Shown here piece after piece: positions 19,195 through 31,536 of a stretch of 64,000 nucleotides of DNA. Below the pieces are notes generated by a model. That model was given only the letters and a program-made list of their open reading frames with translations. It made no database searches and had not been told where the DNA came from. The translations under genes and the position numbers were made by a program. The first letter of the stretch is position 1; every line of letters begins with the position of its first letter. Source of the stretch: Earliella scabrosa (Eukaryota; Basidiomycota; Agaricomycetes; Polyporales; Polyporaceae); NCBI GenBank assembly GCA_022605405.1, contig JABYQQ010000004.1:372001-436000 (forward strand), in the 5' to 3' direction.

Positions 19195-22100
19195 CGCGTC
19201 GTCCGATGGATGCCCCTTCAACGCGCGACTCGCACAAGCCCAGGTTCGGGCCCTTTGGCGACAGCGCGACGCGCTTCCGCCTTGTGGACTGGTTCTACGG
19301 GCGCGGATCCGAAGTACTCAGTCACCAGAGGTTCGACGACCTCCTCGACATCATCCGCTCGAAGGGTTTCACACCCGAGGAGGTCGAGGGCTTCACCGCC
19401 CACAAGGCGGAGGATATGCTGAAGAAGTGGGTAGCTGAGGCCAAGGTCTTCCACCCCCAGCACGGGTGGCACGAGTCAGCCGTCCATGTCCCCATGCCGC
19501 GAACGCGTGCGCGGTACAAGTCGGTCGACGACACACCCACGTACGAGGTCCGCGGCGTCCACCATCGTGACATCGTGGACCTCATCGTCGGGGTGATCTC
19601 GGACGAGCACTCGCGCTTCGCGAAGGACTACCATTGGGTCCCCAGCAAGATGTACTGGGACCCTCCGCGCACAGCCTCCGGACCAGCACCTGCCGAAGCG
19701 TCCCCTGCCCCAGACTCCTCAAGTCAACGCACACCGTCTCCCACCCCCAATGACGGCGCACCGCCCCCACTCCATGTGTACACAGACTGCTACAATTCCG
19801 ACGCCATGCTTGAAGAGGAGGAGAGGGTCCGCAACATGCCTCGCGTGGACGGTGACGACCCCGACATGGAGTATGCCGTCCTCGCGATGCTCCTGTGGTC
19901 CGACGAGACCGTCTTATCGCAGTTTGGCTATGCCAAACTGTGGCCAATCTATTTGTACTTCGGGAACCTCTCGAAGTACATTTGCGGGCGCCCAACCGAG
20001 TTCGCGGCGCATCACCTCGCGTACATACCTGATGTGCGCCCCCTTTTTACACGAACACGGCCGTTACTGACCTTCGCATTATTGTGCAGCTGGGCGATCA
20101 CTTTCGCGATGAGTACGAGCGCGAGTACGGCAAGCAGCCCACTGAGGAGACACGCCGATTCTGTCGGCGCGAGCTCTTTTGCCGCATCTGGCTCCTCCTC
20201 ATGAACGAAAAGTTCATGAAGGCATACACCGAGGGCATCGTGGTGATGTGTGGGGACGGCATCAAGCGCCGACTCTTCCTCCGCATCTTCACCTACTCCG
20301 CCGACTACATGGAGAAGTACGCCACTTCTTACCCTTCTGTGGAATTACTGACTTAGCCGCCCCACTACGACAGGGTCAAGATCGCCGCCCTCAAGCCAAA
20401 CTCTCTCCATCGCTGTGTACGCTGCCGCATACACAGCGATGACATATGCGAGGCCGGCACGCCTGCAGATGTGGCCCGGCGCGCGAACATACGGACCGAC
20501 GATCGCCACACCAAGTGGACAATCAACAACGCACGCAGGCTCGTTTTCCAGAAGGGTTATTCCCTTGCCGGAGATTGTATCAAAGACTTGCTCAAGGAGC
20601 AGTCTCTGACCCCAATCCAGGTACGCCCATCGCTCTCCTCTCTGCAGCCATTTAACCTGAATTTCACAGAACGCCTTCTCAATCCGCCTCTCCGAACACG
20701 GGCTCAATTCGTACCAGATCCTCGCGCCGGATCTCATGCACGAGTTTGAGCTCGGAGTTTGGAAGAAGGTGTTTGAGCACCTCATCCGACTCATTCAAGC
20801 CCAAGGTGATGACAAGATCAAGGAATTCAACCGCCGGTAAGTGCATCCTTGTGTTGCTCTGGCTGCCGCTGACAGTCTCTGGCAGGATGCGCCTCATGCC
20901 TACATGGGGTCGCGACCATATCCGTCGCTTCTACCAGGACGCATCAACGCGCAAGCGGATGGCGGCACACGACTATGAAGCCTACTTGACTGTACGTCAT
21001 CTTATCTACTGACTGAGCGATACTCACGACTGGTTCATAGGTTATGATGCCTGTCATCGAGGGACTCTTGCCCCTCGAAGACGACCACACCGTCGCCGAC
21101 CTCCTTTTCGAGCTCTCGAACTGGCACGCGCTGGCGAAACTGCGCATGCACCACACGGTCACCCTGGAGAATCTCGCGCACGCAACACGCCACATGTACG
21201 CGGCGATCGCGTTGTTCTCGGACACTACAGCACGCGACCCGATCCCCGAGCTTCCCGCGGAGACGGACAAGCGATTGCGGGCTGCTCAGGCAAAGGCCGG
21301 CGGCGCTCAGCCGGGTGACGGGGCCAGGCGCGACGTCAAGTTCAACGTCAAGGACACGTACAAGTTCCATAGTCTGGGCGACTATGTCGAGTACATCAAG
21401 CGCTCCGGCCCCTCGGACAATTTCACATCGGAAGTGGTCAGTTCTGCTCCGCCATTCAATCCAATGCCATGCTGACATATCTTACAGGGCGAGCTCGAGC
21501 ACGGACACGTCAAGGGAATCTACGATCGCACTAACAAGGTCAATTACGAGCGACAAATCGCGCTCCAGCAACAGCACCGCGAACTCGTCGCGGGACTGCG
21601 CGCGGCGGACGACTATGTGCCGCTCTCGCTTAGGCGACAGGAGGCGAAGCGCGCCGCGGTCGCGGAGGCGGAGGCGCTTGAACGCTCAGGCATCGCCCCG
21701 AAGAAGGCGACCGTCTCGGCCTCGCGCACGACCGGCAAGAAGGCCAGCCGCACGCCCGTCATCCCCACCTCCCCAGCCGACCACTACTACATCTCGCAGT
21801 CGAAGCGCTCGCCGATCAACATCGGCAACTGGGTAGACAAGAACGAGGACGATCCAGCGATCCGGGTGAGTGCGCGCGGATTCTGATTACATTGCCGCAC
21901 TAACGCCCGTTCAGGGATTCATTCCACGTCTATACGAGCATCTCGCGGCGCGGATCTTCGGTGGCAACATGTTCACGGAGCCGGACGAGTTTTCGGAAGC
22001 GCAACTGGACGGGATCCGCGTCTTCGAGGACCGAATGTTCAAGCACAAGTATATTCGGGTGAACTACACTACCTACGACATGCGACGCGAGCAAGACGTC

Positions 22101-22921
22101 ATCAGCCCGCGCAACCACGCCGACATCATGGTGCCAGCGCCGGATTGGGATGCGGCCTACCCGTACTGGTATGGCCGCGTCATTGGAATCTTCACCATCA
22201 AAGCGTCCTACCACGGGCCCGAAGCCACCCGTCAGTCTCGCCAGTGGCGCGATTACCCCGTGCTCTGGGTACGGTGGTTCACGCGGGACGACACGGCGTC
22301 CTTTGGTTTCCAGCACCGCCGCCAGCCGTGCCTCTCGTTTGTTGATGCAACCGACCCGGACAACGACCCGTTCAGTTTCATCGACCCAGACGACGTCATT
22401 CGCGCCGCGTACATCCTCCCGCGTCCCGCACGCGAGCTCAACGACGAGCTTCTGCCGCCATCGAAGTTGGCGCGTCAGATCGGTGTCGAGCCCGGAGTCC
22501 CAGACGAGGTCTGGGACTATGACTCGTACCTCGTCTCCATGTACGTCGCGGCCGCTCGTGTGTGATCTTCGCTAACCAAAAGACTGTCGTAGGTTCGCGG
22601 ACCGTGATATCTTCATGCGTCACCACGGCGGGGGTATTGGCCATCGCGAACAAGGCGTCACCGTCGAGGCGTCACGCAAGCACGGTCTTCGCGACGGCGA
22701 TCCGGCTCTCGCGCCCCACCCGGTCCCTCCTGCTGATGACCCAGCTCGCGCGCCCCGCGTGGTCCCTCCGGCTGCTGGCGAGGCTCTCGCACCCCGCCCA
22801 GTCTCTCCTGGTGCCGAAGATCCGATGGTCGTGGACGACCCCGAACCAATGCCCGAGCAGCGCGTAGAAGACGACGACGAGAGGGAAGACGTCGACGAAC
22901 CAGACGCAGTTGCGAGGGATG
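19195..22921 (+). pseudogene. Plavaka-type transposase gene, middle segment
   Basis: This segment holds the catalytic body of the interrupted gene. Exons: 19195-20033, 20090-20316, 20374-20620, 20670-20836, 20886-20991, 21041-21436, 21488-21865, 21915-22540, 22593-22921. Recognisable blocks are LWPIYLYFGNLSKYICG (an RNase-H-fold strand pair typical of Plavaka/KDZ enzymes), FLRIFTYSADYMEK, CVRCRIH, APDLMHEFELGVWKKVFEHL, TWGRDHIRRFYQDASTRKRM, PVIEGLLPLEDD, GELEHGHVKGIYDRTNK (acidic residue near the putative catalytic E), KYIRVNYTTYDMRREQD and FADRDIFMRHHGGGIGH. It ends inside an acidic tail, where Copia-2 enters at GGATG (22917-22921). All nine exons keep one frame with no stop. The family is mobile-element derived; cut-and-paste transposase activity is inferred. 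Confidence 0.75.
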
Positions 22922-23501
22922 TGATGAACTTCAGACCTGGAAGGCTGGGAGCCGACTGTAAGTCGAACAGAGAGAGATCTTCAGTCAGTGAGCGAACGAC
23001 TATATTGCATAGATAAGTACCTGTAAGTCGAACAGAGAGAGACTACAAGTACTTAGTCAGTAAGTAAGTAGAGAGCATATGTATGTATGAGACTTACTCT
23101 TCAGTCAGTGAGCGAACGACTGAAGAGCAGAGGCGAAATGTGAGCTGCTTATATAGACGTAGGGAAGGTAGCTGAGTAAGCGTAGAAAGCAGTCACATGT
23201 TAGCCACAAGACGATGAGTAAGAGGCATACGAGGCTATGGTGCGAGGATGAGTCAGTATGACGCGAGGATGAGCACCAAGTCTGAGTCAGACATAAGGTC
23301 TGGAACTATCCGGAACATCGTAGAACGCACTGGTACGTAGAGGTAAAGTCCGGAAAGAAAGAACTATCGTACAGATGCAGAGTTATCTATATATAGTAAC
23401 GAAGAAGCATAGCCCATGCTGTGCGTCATGTGAACGCATAGCCACAAGTCCATATGGGGACATATCGGTCCGGACAGTGCCGGATAACCCTAAGTTCAAC
23501 A
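22922..23501 (-). repeat. Copia-2 left (3') LTR
   Basis: This 580-bp LTR differs from the other three family LTRs at a few positions near 23157-23161, 23262 and 23340. Examples are ATAGACGTAGGG against ATAGAGGGAGGG, and GACGCGAGG against GACACGAGG. Confidence 0.95.
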
Positions 23502-23512
23502 CTCCCACTCGT

Positions 23513-26060
23513 TCAAGATGTGACATAAGCAAGACCAATCTCTTGGACGAACTTCGACTGAATTGCCAAAGGCACATTCTTAGTCAGAGCATCGGCGAGT
23601 TGATCCGCAGTCGCTACATAGAAGATCTCGGTCGATCCCAACTCCACCTGCTCTCGGATGAAGTGGTATCTAACCTCGATGTGCTTGGTCCGGCGGTCGA
23701 TCACGGGATTGACGGACAGGAAGATAGACCCCTGATTGTCAAGACACATGGGAGTTGGTCGAGACATGTCATCGCCGAGTTCTTCACCGAACGTCCTCAG
23801 CCACACCAATTGACGACAAGTGTCAGAGGCCGCTTTATACTCCGCTTCGGTCGAGGAAAGCGAAATGGTAGGCTGACGCCTCGATGCCCACGATATAGCA
23901 GCACCTGCCATCAGAAAGATGAAGCCAGAGGTAGAATGCCGATCATCACGGTCTTCGGCCCAGTCCGAATCGGAGTACGAAATCAGACCGTCATTAGACG
24001 CTCCCTGGTAGCGCAGCCGGTACGCCTTAGTACCCTGAAGATACCGGAGGACATACTTGGCATAGTGAAGATGCGCGTCTGAGGGATTGGCATTGAACTT
24101 CGAAAGCCGCGTGACAGCAAAGGCTATGTCGGGCCGCGTACCGAGCATGGCGTACAGAAGACTGCCAATCAAGCTCTGATAGCGCTGACGCGACGCATCG
24201 GTGGCGGTGTGCTCAGATGACTCTAGAACAGCACCAGCAGGGAGAGGGGTACGCGACGGCTTACAGTCGGCCATGTGAAAGCGCTCGAGAACGGACTGGA
24301 TGTACTCTTCCTGGTCGATCTCGATGATCCGCGTAGCACGGTCACGAGTGATGCGAAGACCAAGGAAACGCTGAACTGGTCCCAAGTCCGTCATCTTGTA
24401 CTGCTTAGAAAGCGAACGCTTCACGTGCTGTATGTGGCCAGGCTGATCGCCGAGGAGAAGTAGATCGTCGACATAAAGAACGACGATAGTGACGTGATCC
24501 CCCCCTTGTCGCCGATATACATAGATCCCGGCATCGGAATAGGTCCGTTTGAATCCCAGGCTAATAAGCGACTGGTGGATTTTCACGTTCCACTGACGGG
24601 ATGCCTGCTTAAGACCGTAGATTGCCTTTTTCAGCAGACACACGTGATCCTCCTTGCCAGGAACGATCCAACCTTCCGGCTGTTCCATGTAGATCTCCTC
24701 ATCCAGATCGCCGTTAAGGAACGCGGTCTTGACATCCATTGACTCGATGTCCCAGTCCTCAAGCGCTGCATGCGCCAGGAGGTACCGGATAGACTCGAAC
24801 CGCGCCACGGGGGAGAAGGTCTCGTGATAGTCCTCGCCCCACACCTGAGTGAAACCCTTAGCGACTAGACGAGCTTTGTACCGCCCATCATGCTTGATGT
24901 CATAGACCCAGCGGTTAGAGACCACGTGCCGATCTTTCGGACGAGGGACAAGGACCCAAGTCTTATTCTCGAGCAACGAGTCATACTCCGCTTTCTCCGC
25001 ATCACGCCATTTCTCAGCTTCAGGCGACTTCATGGCTTCCTTGTGGGAGTTTGGAATGCCAGTTTTGTACTGAGACGCCATGAGAAACATGAGAAGCGCT
25101 TGGTCCTCTCGCTGCGTGCCATCCGGATCAGTCCGGGCATCGACTTTAGCCGGTGGCTCGTCGCCGTACACGTTATCACGAGTCTTTGACTCGGACCGTT
25201 TACCCGCATTCTCACGCCGTGGTCTGTCACGCGCAAGGCTGGGAGGCTGTTCTCCCACTGGAGGGTGACGTCCTCGCTTGTGAGCAGGCTTAGGCGGTGG
25301 TACAGCAGGCGGTTGAGGCGGTTGCGGCGGCGGAGGAGCAGGGGCGTCGGCTGGAGGAGGCACTTCAGCTGGAGGTGGCTGAGCATCCGCTGGAGGGTCA
25401 GGTGGTAGATCTGGGAGTTCAGGAACAATCTCGGGATGGAGGTCGTCCTCATGACCGTCGACATCGGCTTCGGAAGCCTTATCAGACTGATCATCTGGGA
25501 ACGGATGGTCATCCGGGGTAACAGGATGGTTGCCGGGGAGTTTACGAGCAGGGAAAGACTCTTCATCGAATGTCACATCGCGAGACACTACGATAGAGCG
25601 GTTGGCTGGATTCCAAAACTTATACCCCTTGGAACCAGACTCATACCCCACGAAGATCATCTCGACAGCCTTCTTGTCGAGTTTCCCTTCGCGCTTTGCC
25701 TTCTGCACGTGTACAAAGGCTTTGCACCCAAACACTCGGAAGTAGGAGACGTCCGGAACGGTTCCGTCCCACTTGGTGATGGGGCATTGCCATTTGTGTC
25801 GACGCATCGGTTGACGATTGTAGATATGAACGGCTGCATCAACGGCGAGTTGCCAAAAACCGTGACTAAGACCTGCCTGATGGAGCATGGCCATGGCTTT
25901 TTCGACGATAGTACGGTTCCAGCGCTCAGCGCGTCCATTCTGCTGCGGAGAGCCAGGCATAGTCTTCTGGTGCTCGATCCCGTGCGAACGAAGAAGCTCA
26001 GAGAACTCGGTAGAAGTGTATTCTCCCCCTCGGTCCGAGCGGACCTTCTTGATCTTTCGA
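23513..26060 (-). pseudogene. Copia-2 polyprotein, C-terminal part
   Basis: This fragment covers the end of the integrase (RKIKKVRSDRGGEYT onwards), the Pro-rich linker, the reverse transcriptase with YVDD and the RNase H. It runs from the Gypsy-2 insertion point to the normal stop. It is nearly identical to the matching part of Copia-1. The 849 codons plus one base complement the 764 codons plus two bases of the other part (51670-53963), so the split is clean. The open frame upstream of RKIK near 26080 is chance sequence from the Gypsy-2 LTR. Confidence 0.93.
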
Positions 26061-26064
26061 CCGG

Positions 26065-27069
26065 TGTTGTGCACCAGCACCGGCCATGCCCCGATTTCGT
26101 CGACCCGCGCTCTGCGACGCGCCTTCGCGCGAACCCTTCGCGCGACCTTCCCGCGGACGGCAGCCGCGCCCCACCAGCCTTCCGACTGCGCGCGGCCCTA
26201 CCACACGAAAACACGCGCGACTTCGAGGTCCCTTCATTTCCCCGACGGTCCGGTCGGAGCTCCGCAACGCGAGGGACGAGGCAGTCTCGGACGCACGTTC
26301 CGCGAGCCAAGGATGCGGAAGAACATCGCGCGCGGGGGTCGCGAGCGCGGCATTCGACCGAGTCATGCGAAGCTGGCCACTCACGAGCTTGCGAGCTATC
26401 GCGACCGACGGACGAGACCTGGGAGCGCGAGGACGCGATCGTGCGGGAGGACGTGCCGAGGATCGAGGACACAGCCACCGTCCGGTAGCCTCGAGGCTGA
26501 TTCGTCGAGAGGCGAGATTGCGATCGAAGACCGCGTTTGAGGGTGACGGGACGGGGATGTGGCGAAGGCACGCGCAGTTGGGAGAGGATCAGGCGGACGG
26601 TGCGGGCGGTGGAAGAGTTGATACGAGAAGTTTTCCGGTTGTCGCGTTCCGGGGTTGCGGACGGTCGCAGGATCGCGTAGTTAGAGTAGTGCGAGGGCAG
26701 GAGCCCCAGCTCATCGAATCCCCCACCCATCGAGACTCTGCGAATACGTCTGCGTTTGCGTCTGCGTTTGCGTCTGCGACAGCGACTTGCGTTTGCGCCT
26801 GCGATTTGCGTTCTTCCCGTCTCGAGACACCGTCCTGCGGACTCCCTCCGCAGAGCTTGAGTTAGCCACACCTCTTCGAGCTCTCTTCCATAGTCTTTCT
26901 CCGCGGCCTCTGCGATCCTTCGCGAGAGCCTTTCGAGAGTCGACTCCGCGTCCGCGTCCTGCGAACCCGGGAACCAGATCCCCTACCTCGCACCACCTTC
27001 TCGAGTTCTTGGTTTCTTAGTGTGGTTTAGTTGTTTCTTTCCGCACACAGAGCCGGAGCACACCCATCA
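26065..27069 (+). repeat. Gypsy-2 left (5') LTR
   Basis: This 1005-bp LTR starts TGTTGTGCACC and ends CACCCATCA. It contains a short array of 12-bp GTCTGCGTTTGC-type repeats at about 26748-26810. Arg/Ser-rich open frames on both strands are composition artefacts. Confidence 0.95.
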
Positions 27070-27464
27070 TTCTGGAGCCCACCGCGAGGGGGAGTAAATC
27101 TGCCACCGCCGGTAACAGGTCCCTAGACGATTCCCTCGACATCTACATCGAAAGGACGGCCGCTGCCCTCCGACAATTTCGCGAAGAACTCGACGCGGAA
27201 TTAACCCCCATCGAAGACTCCGACGCAGGCTCACCGCCCCACGGAAGTCAGCTGGAGGTCCCCCGCACACCTAGAACGCGGATCGATTTAGACATCTTCG
27301 GTTCGTCTCCTCTTACCGATCTCGAGGACTCTCCCCGCGATTCGTTCCATACCCCTCTCCGCGAAATCCTTCCGCGAGCAAACCCGCGAACCCAATCTCC
27401 ACCCCCTTTCCCTATCCCACCCCCTATCCCTTTCAATCCACTTCCTATCGCAACTACGCCACCC
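27070..27464 (+). other. Gypsy-2 leader with primer-binding site
   Basis: Three bases after the LTR, TGGAGCCCACCGCGAGG (27073-27089) begins with TGG as expected for pairing with a tRNA 3' CCA end. The tRNA was not identified. The gag frame is open without a stop from inside the LTR to the first ATG at 27465, and it encodes a gag-like SPLTDLEDSPRD stretch. Confidence 0.6.
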
Positions 27465-30047
27465 ATGGCTTCAACCGGATTCGACAAGCTGCCCCTGAAG
27501 CGAAGCAAGGAGGCTCCGCGGTACGATCCGTCTTCGCGAGATGCCGTCGCGGAGTACTTCGAGGAGCTCGAGCGCCTACTCGCGCGCGAGGGCGTGACAT
27601 CCGAAGAAGAGAAGAAAAAGGCCGCGCTCCTATACGTGCCTATCGACGTCGCGAAAACCTGGAAGGTCTTGCAGACGTTCACGAACAAGGGACCTACCGA
27701 CACCTACGAGAAGTTCCGCGATGAAGTCTTGGGGTTCTACGTCGGATCGGACTCTAGTCACGTCTGGTCACGGGCACAGCTTAACAAGTTAGTCAACGAC
27801 ACCCGCGAAAAGGGGATTCACACCCTCGAGGAATACTCCGAGTTCTACCGGAAGTTCTATCCTATGTTCCGTTACCTGTCGACGAAGCCGCGACCCGGCA
27901 TCGCAGAGGATGACGCTGCAGCCGCGCTCCTCAGCCTTGTCCCGCCCGAGAAGGCCGCAGCCGTTAGCGCTCGTCTCGCGAACAAGGTCCCCGACAAGCA
28001 CCCGAGCGACCCCTTTTCCGTCGCGGAGGTGCATGAGGCTATGACCTATTGCCTCGAAGACCAAGGTCCTTTCGGCGTACTCCTTCAGGGCTCCGACCAT
28101 CGGTTTCGGTCCGGCGCGGGGTCGTCTCTCTTAGGCACTTCGGCGTTCGCGACCCAGAGCGCGCAGACGCCCGCGCGCGAAGTCAAGCAGGAGCCGGCTT
28201 TGGAGTCCTTCAAGCAAGAGATGCTGAGCGCGATGACGGAGACCTTTCGCACCCTGTTCCGCAATGAGAACGGAGGACAGCGAGGGTTCCCGCGCGACGA
28301 CGCGCCGCGAGGAGGAGGCTGGCAGCGGAATGACATACTGCGAGGACCCCCTGCGAACGTCCGGCTGAGCAATGCGGGACTGGGCTTCGCAGGCGAGGAC
28401 CAAAACTGTTTCTACTGCGGGACCGCTGGGTGCCACTCTAAGACCTGCCCGGCGGCTCGCGAAGATCTCGCGAACGGTCTCATCGAACGCGGCGACGGAG
28501 GACGTATCTTCCTTCCGAAAGGCACCTTCGTCCCTCGGAACCTTCCCGGGACTTGCATGCGCGAGCGCGTCCTAGTCTGGCACGACCTCAATCCCGGCAA
28601 GAAGAACCCTGCCCAAGTCGGCCACATGATGCTAGTCGTCGAGCCCGAAGAAGACCCGTACTACGCCGGCGCGAAGGAGAGCGAGAGCACGATCGAGGAG
28701 GAACTCGCAGTCTTGATGCAGCGCGCGGGCGAGCTCAAGAGTCAGCTGGAGCTCGAGAAACAGAAGCGCAAGGTCCGGTTCGACGGAGTCGAGATCACGA
28801 CGCGTCCGAAGAAGCACGCGCGGGAGGAGTCTGAGAAGGATCGCGAGCAGCCGCGGAAGCGCGATGCGCCACCGCACCTGTCAGACCGGGCGGAGGCTAA
28901 GCAGCGGGTCGCGCGGGATGAAGGCCCTTCTCGCGACAAGGACGACGAGAACATCCCGATCCACCCGTACTCGAAGACGCGACCCCCAGTCACAGCTGAG
29001 CCCATCGCGCGCGACTTCGCCTTCGGGAACCACAGGCGCGCGAACAGCGCGACCGACACTCCTTCGCGAACCGAGCCCGCGTACCGTCACACCGCCGCGA
29101 TCGTAGACCCCAACGCGGAGAAGCGAGTCTTTCAGAGGAGCTTCGGCGAAGCGCAGTCGGTCACCATGACCCCGGTCGAGCTCTTGAGCGTGTCTCCGGG
29201 GATCCGGAAGATGCTGAACGACGCGACGTCTTCGCGGCGGTTCGCGATTCGCGCCGCGCGGGAGAAGGCTGCGGGAGAGGACGAAGAAGACGAGGGAGAT
29301 GAGAGGACGAAGAAGAAGGGCGAGGATAAGGGGAAGGGACGGACGTACAAGACGTTCGTGCAGGACTGTCCGGAGGAGGACGAGCCGACGGTGTGGACGC
29401 ACAGCGGGGATGAAGCGGAGACCTTCAAGCTTTCGCGGGAGAAGAAGGCGTCCCAGACGGTTGAAGAGGCAGAGTCGGATGATGAAGACGAGGAGCTACC
29501 CCGCGGGATGTATCGCGTACGCCGCGGAACGTTTTCGCGCGACGAGGACGAGGACGTCGGACCTGACATCGTCGTCGGGGATAAGACTCACAAGTTGAGG
29601 TCTATCTTCGCGCATGTCAACAACTCGGACGTCCCGACCGAATGCGTTCTCGACCCGGGCTCGCAGATTGTCGCGATCAGCGAGGCGAAGTGCTTCGAAC
29701 TCAAGATCCCTTACGACCCGTCCTCTAGTCTACGGATGGTCAGCGCGAACGGCACAGTCGACCCTACGCTCGGTCTCGCGAGGAACGTCGCAGTCGAGCT
29801 CGGGCCCGGAGTCATCGTCTACCTTCAGATGCACGTCGTGCGGAACGCCTCTTACGACGTCCTCCTCGGTCGACCCTTCGACGTCTTAGTCTCCGGCACC
29901 GTAGTCAATAAGCCAGACGGTCGTCAGACGATCACCGTTCGTTGTCCGAACTCGCGCCGCGAGCTCACCCTGCCGACGTATGCGCGAGGCAAAGGCCCGA
30001 AACAATCGCAGACGTCGCGCGCGGGTTTTCGGACTTCGATGATCTGA
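27465..30047 (+). CDS. Gypsy-2 Gag-protease
   Basis: The open frame is 860 aa from the first ATG. The N-terminal half is a gag domain (SRDAVAEYFEELERLL, WKVLQTFTNKG, YSEFYRKFYPMFRYL). A knuckle near 315 reads CFYCGTAGCHSKTC. It is a variant with CX2C, then Cys-His, then Cys, instead of the standard CX2CX4HX4C. A long Lys/Glu-rich and acidic middle follows. A retropepsin-like domain near 730 has LDPGSQIVAIS, SANGTVDPTLG and YDVLLGRPFDVLVSG. The active-site motif is DPGS rather than DSG or DTG. The frame overlaps pol by 106 nt, with pol at -1. Coding may begin upstream of this ATG because the frame is open into the LTR. Confidence 0.88.
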   Translation: MASTGFDKLPLKRSKEAPRYDPSSRDAVAEYFEELERLLAREGVTSEEEKKKAALLYVPIDVAKTWKVLQTFTNKGPTDTYEKFRDEVLGFYVGSDSSHVWSRAQLNKLVNDTREKGIHTLEEYSEFYRKFYPMFRYLSTKPRPGIAEDDAAAALLSLVPPEKAAAVSARLANKVPDKHPSDPFSVAEVHEAMTYCLEDQGPFGVLLQGSDHRFRSGAGSSLLGTSAFATQSAQTPAREVKQEPALESFKQEMLSAMTETFRTLFRNENGGQRGFPRDDAPRGGGWQRNDILRGPPANVRLSNAGLGFAGEDQNCFYCGTAGCHSKTCPAAREDLANGLIERGDGGRIFLPKGTFVPRNLPGTCMRERVLVWHDLNPGKKNPAQVGHMMLVVEPEEDPYYAGAKESESTIEEELAVLMQRAGELKSQLELEKQKRKVRFDGVEITTRPKKHAREESEKDREQPRKRDAPPHLSDRAEAKQRVARDEGPSRDKDDENIPIHPYSKTRPPVTAEPIARDFAFGNHRRANSATDTPSRTEPAYRHTAAIVDPNAEKRVFQRSFGEAQSVTMTPVELLSVSPGIRKMLNDATSSRRFAIRAAREKAAGEDEEDEGDERTKKKGEDKGKGRTYKTFVQDCPEEDEPTVWTHSGDEAETFKLSREKKASQTVEEAESDDEDEELPRGMYRVRRGTFSRDEDEDVGPDIVVGDKTHKLRSIFAHVNNSDVPTECVLDPGSQIVAISEAKCFELKIPYDPSSSLRMVSANGTVDPTLGLARNVAVELGPGVIVYLQMHVVRNASYDVLLGRPFDVLVSGTVVNKPDGRQTITVRCPNSRRELTLPTYARGKGPKQSQTSRAGFRTSMI

Positions 30048-31243
30048 TTTCCGGTCAGGGAGAGGTGGCCCTCGTCCTGGACTACGACGCGAAAACGAGG
30101 CAGATATACGTCACCGCGCATAGAGCCCTCGAAGATACCTCAGCTACCGCAATCCAAGAAGCGTATTTATTAGCGAGCGACGACCCCAGCGTAAAACCAG
30201 AAATCCATACATATCTCAACTCTCAGTCTCGAGTTTCGGTTTCCCTCGACTCTACCCGCGCGACCGATACCCCTCATGCGACGACTTCCGAGCCGGAGCG
30301 CGGTCGCGCGACACCAGATACCCGAGCGCCTACAGACGCGATCCGCGGGACGCGATCACGTGGGCGCGTCAGGCCTGTCTACCCTACGAAATCTCTCGGA
30401 CGGCGTCCGGTGCGTTCGCGATCGGGTTCGTATTCGAGACCCCGCGAGTCGAAGCCGGACGGCCTTCCTGCGACTCCCACATGCGAAGAGGAGGAGGTCG
30501 AAGTGCTGCTGAAGACGAAGAAGAAGTACAAGCCGGTAGCGCTCAAGGTCAACCCTACGCCGACCGAGCTCCCACAACACTTCCGGATCGTCCGAAACCA
30601 CGTCGGCGACCCTCTCGAGAACATGCCTACACTAGACCCCAACCCCAAACCTTTCAAACCCACCGGACGTTACACCGCGGAGCGTCGCGAGAAGCTGCAC
30701 GAGGATCACGCGGAGTGGCTGTCACCCGAGGAACTCGCGATCTTCGACGACATGATGTGCAAGCAGAACGAGGGCTTCGCTTGGGAGGACTCCGAGCGCG
30801 GGCACTTCCGTCGCGACATGTTCCCGCCGGTTAGGCTCGCGGTCATCCCGCATGTTCCGTGGATCGAGAAGAACTTCCCAATCCCTCCCGGCATCTACAA
30901 TCAGGTCATCGCGCTCATCCGCAAAAAGATCGACTCCGGCGTTTACGAGCCGTCGAACGCGTCCTACCGTTCGCGATGGTTCTGCGTGCTCAAGAAGGAC
31001 GGGAACATTCGCATCGTCCATTCGCTCGAGCCGCTGAACAAAGTCACGATTCAGCACAGCGGCGTGCCCCCGATCCCCGACCATATGGCGGAGAGATTCG
31101 CGGGACGCGCCTGCGGAACCACGCTCGATCTCTACGTCGGCTATGACGAACGCGAGCTCGAAGAAGAGTCGCGAGACCTTACCACTTTCCAAACACCCTT
31201 CGGCGCGATGCGCCTCACCACACTCCCTATGGGCTGGGCGAAC
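29942..31243 (+). pseudogene. Gypsy-2 Pol, N-terminal part (cut by KDZ element)
   Basis: The frame overlaps the end of gag-protease and is -1 to it. It opens with a basic linker, then the start of a reverse transcriptase: RSRWFCVLKKDGNIRIVHSLEP, TTLDLYVGYDERELEEESRDLTTF, FGAMRLTTLPMGWAN. At 31243 the RT is cut between WAN and SVPIF by the KDZ transposon. The 434 codons end in phase 0 and the frame resumes in phase 0 at 43577. The combined Pol would be 1290 aa. Confidence 0.92.
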
Positions 31244-31340
31244 CACCAACTTGTGTAGTCATGATATATCATTTGACGGTTGTTTGCCGTAACCGCTATA
31301 CATCATCGCCCGGCTAAATACGTGATGTATCATGTGGGTC
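31244..31340 (+). repeat. KDZ element left terminal inverted repeat
   Basis: It starts CACCAACTTGTGTAG and continues ATGATATATCATTTGACGG. It aligns with the reverse complement of 43470-43566 with gaps. Shared blocks are TTGT-AG, ATGATATATCAT, ACGGTTGTT, TATACATCAT and CGTGAT. Confidence 0.8.
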
Positions 31341-31536
31341 CACCTCAAGTGGTAGCCGTCGCTCGGCATTTCGGCTACATTCGGCACTGTGCCCAAAAGC
31401 GTACATGGGCCCCCGGCACCTCGGCACGCTCGTCTGGCATAAGATCCCTAGATCGCGCATGCTCGGCTGGAGTATAACCGTTCAAAATGCTAGCGTATTT
31501 GTTGGGGCACACATAATCATACATTAGGGTAACTAA

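Noticed and set aside
26748..26810. CRISPR-like short repeats in the Gypsy-2 LTR
   Set aside because: The units are short and contiguous with no unique spacers. This is a simple microsatellite-like array in a eukaryotic LTR.
26086..26865. 259-aa open frame, repeated at 50686-51465
   Set aside because: It lies wholly inside the Gypsy-2 LTR, is Arg/Ser/Pro-rich, and several frames are open at once on both strands. It is typical of GC-rich DNA rather than a gene.
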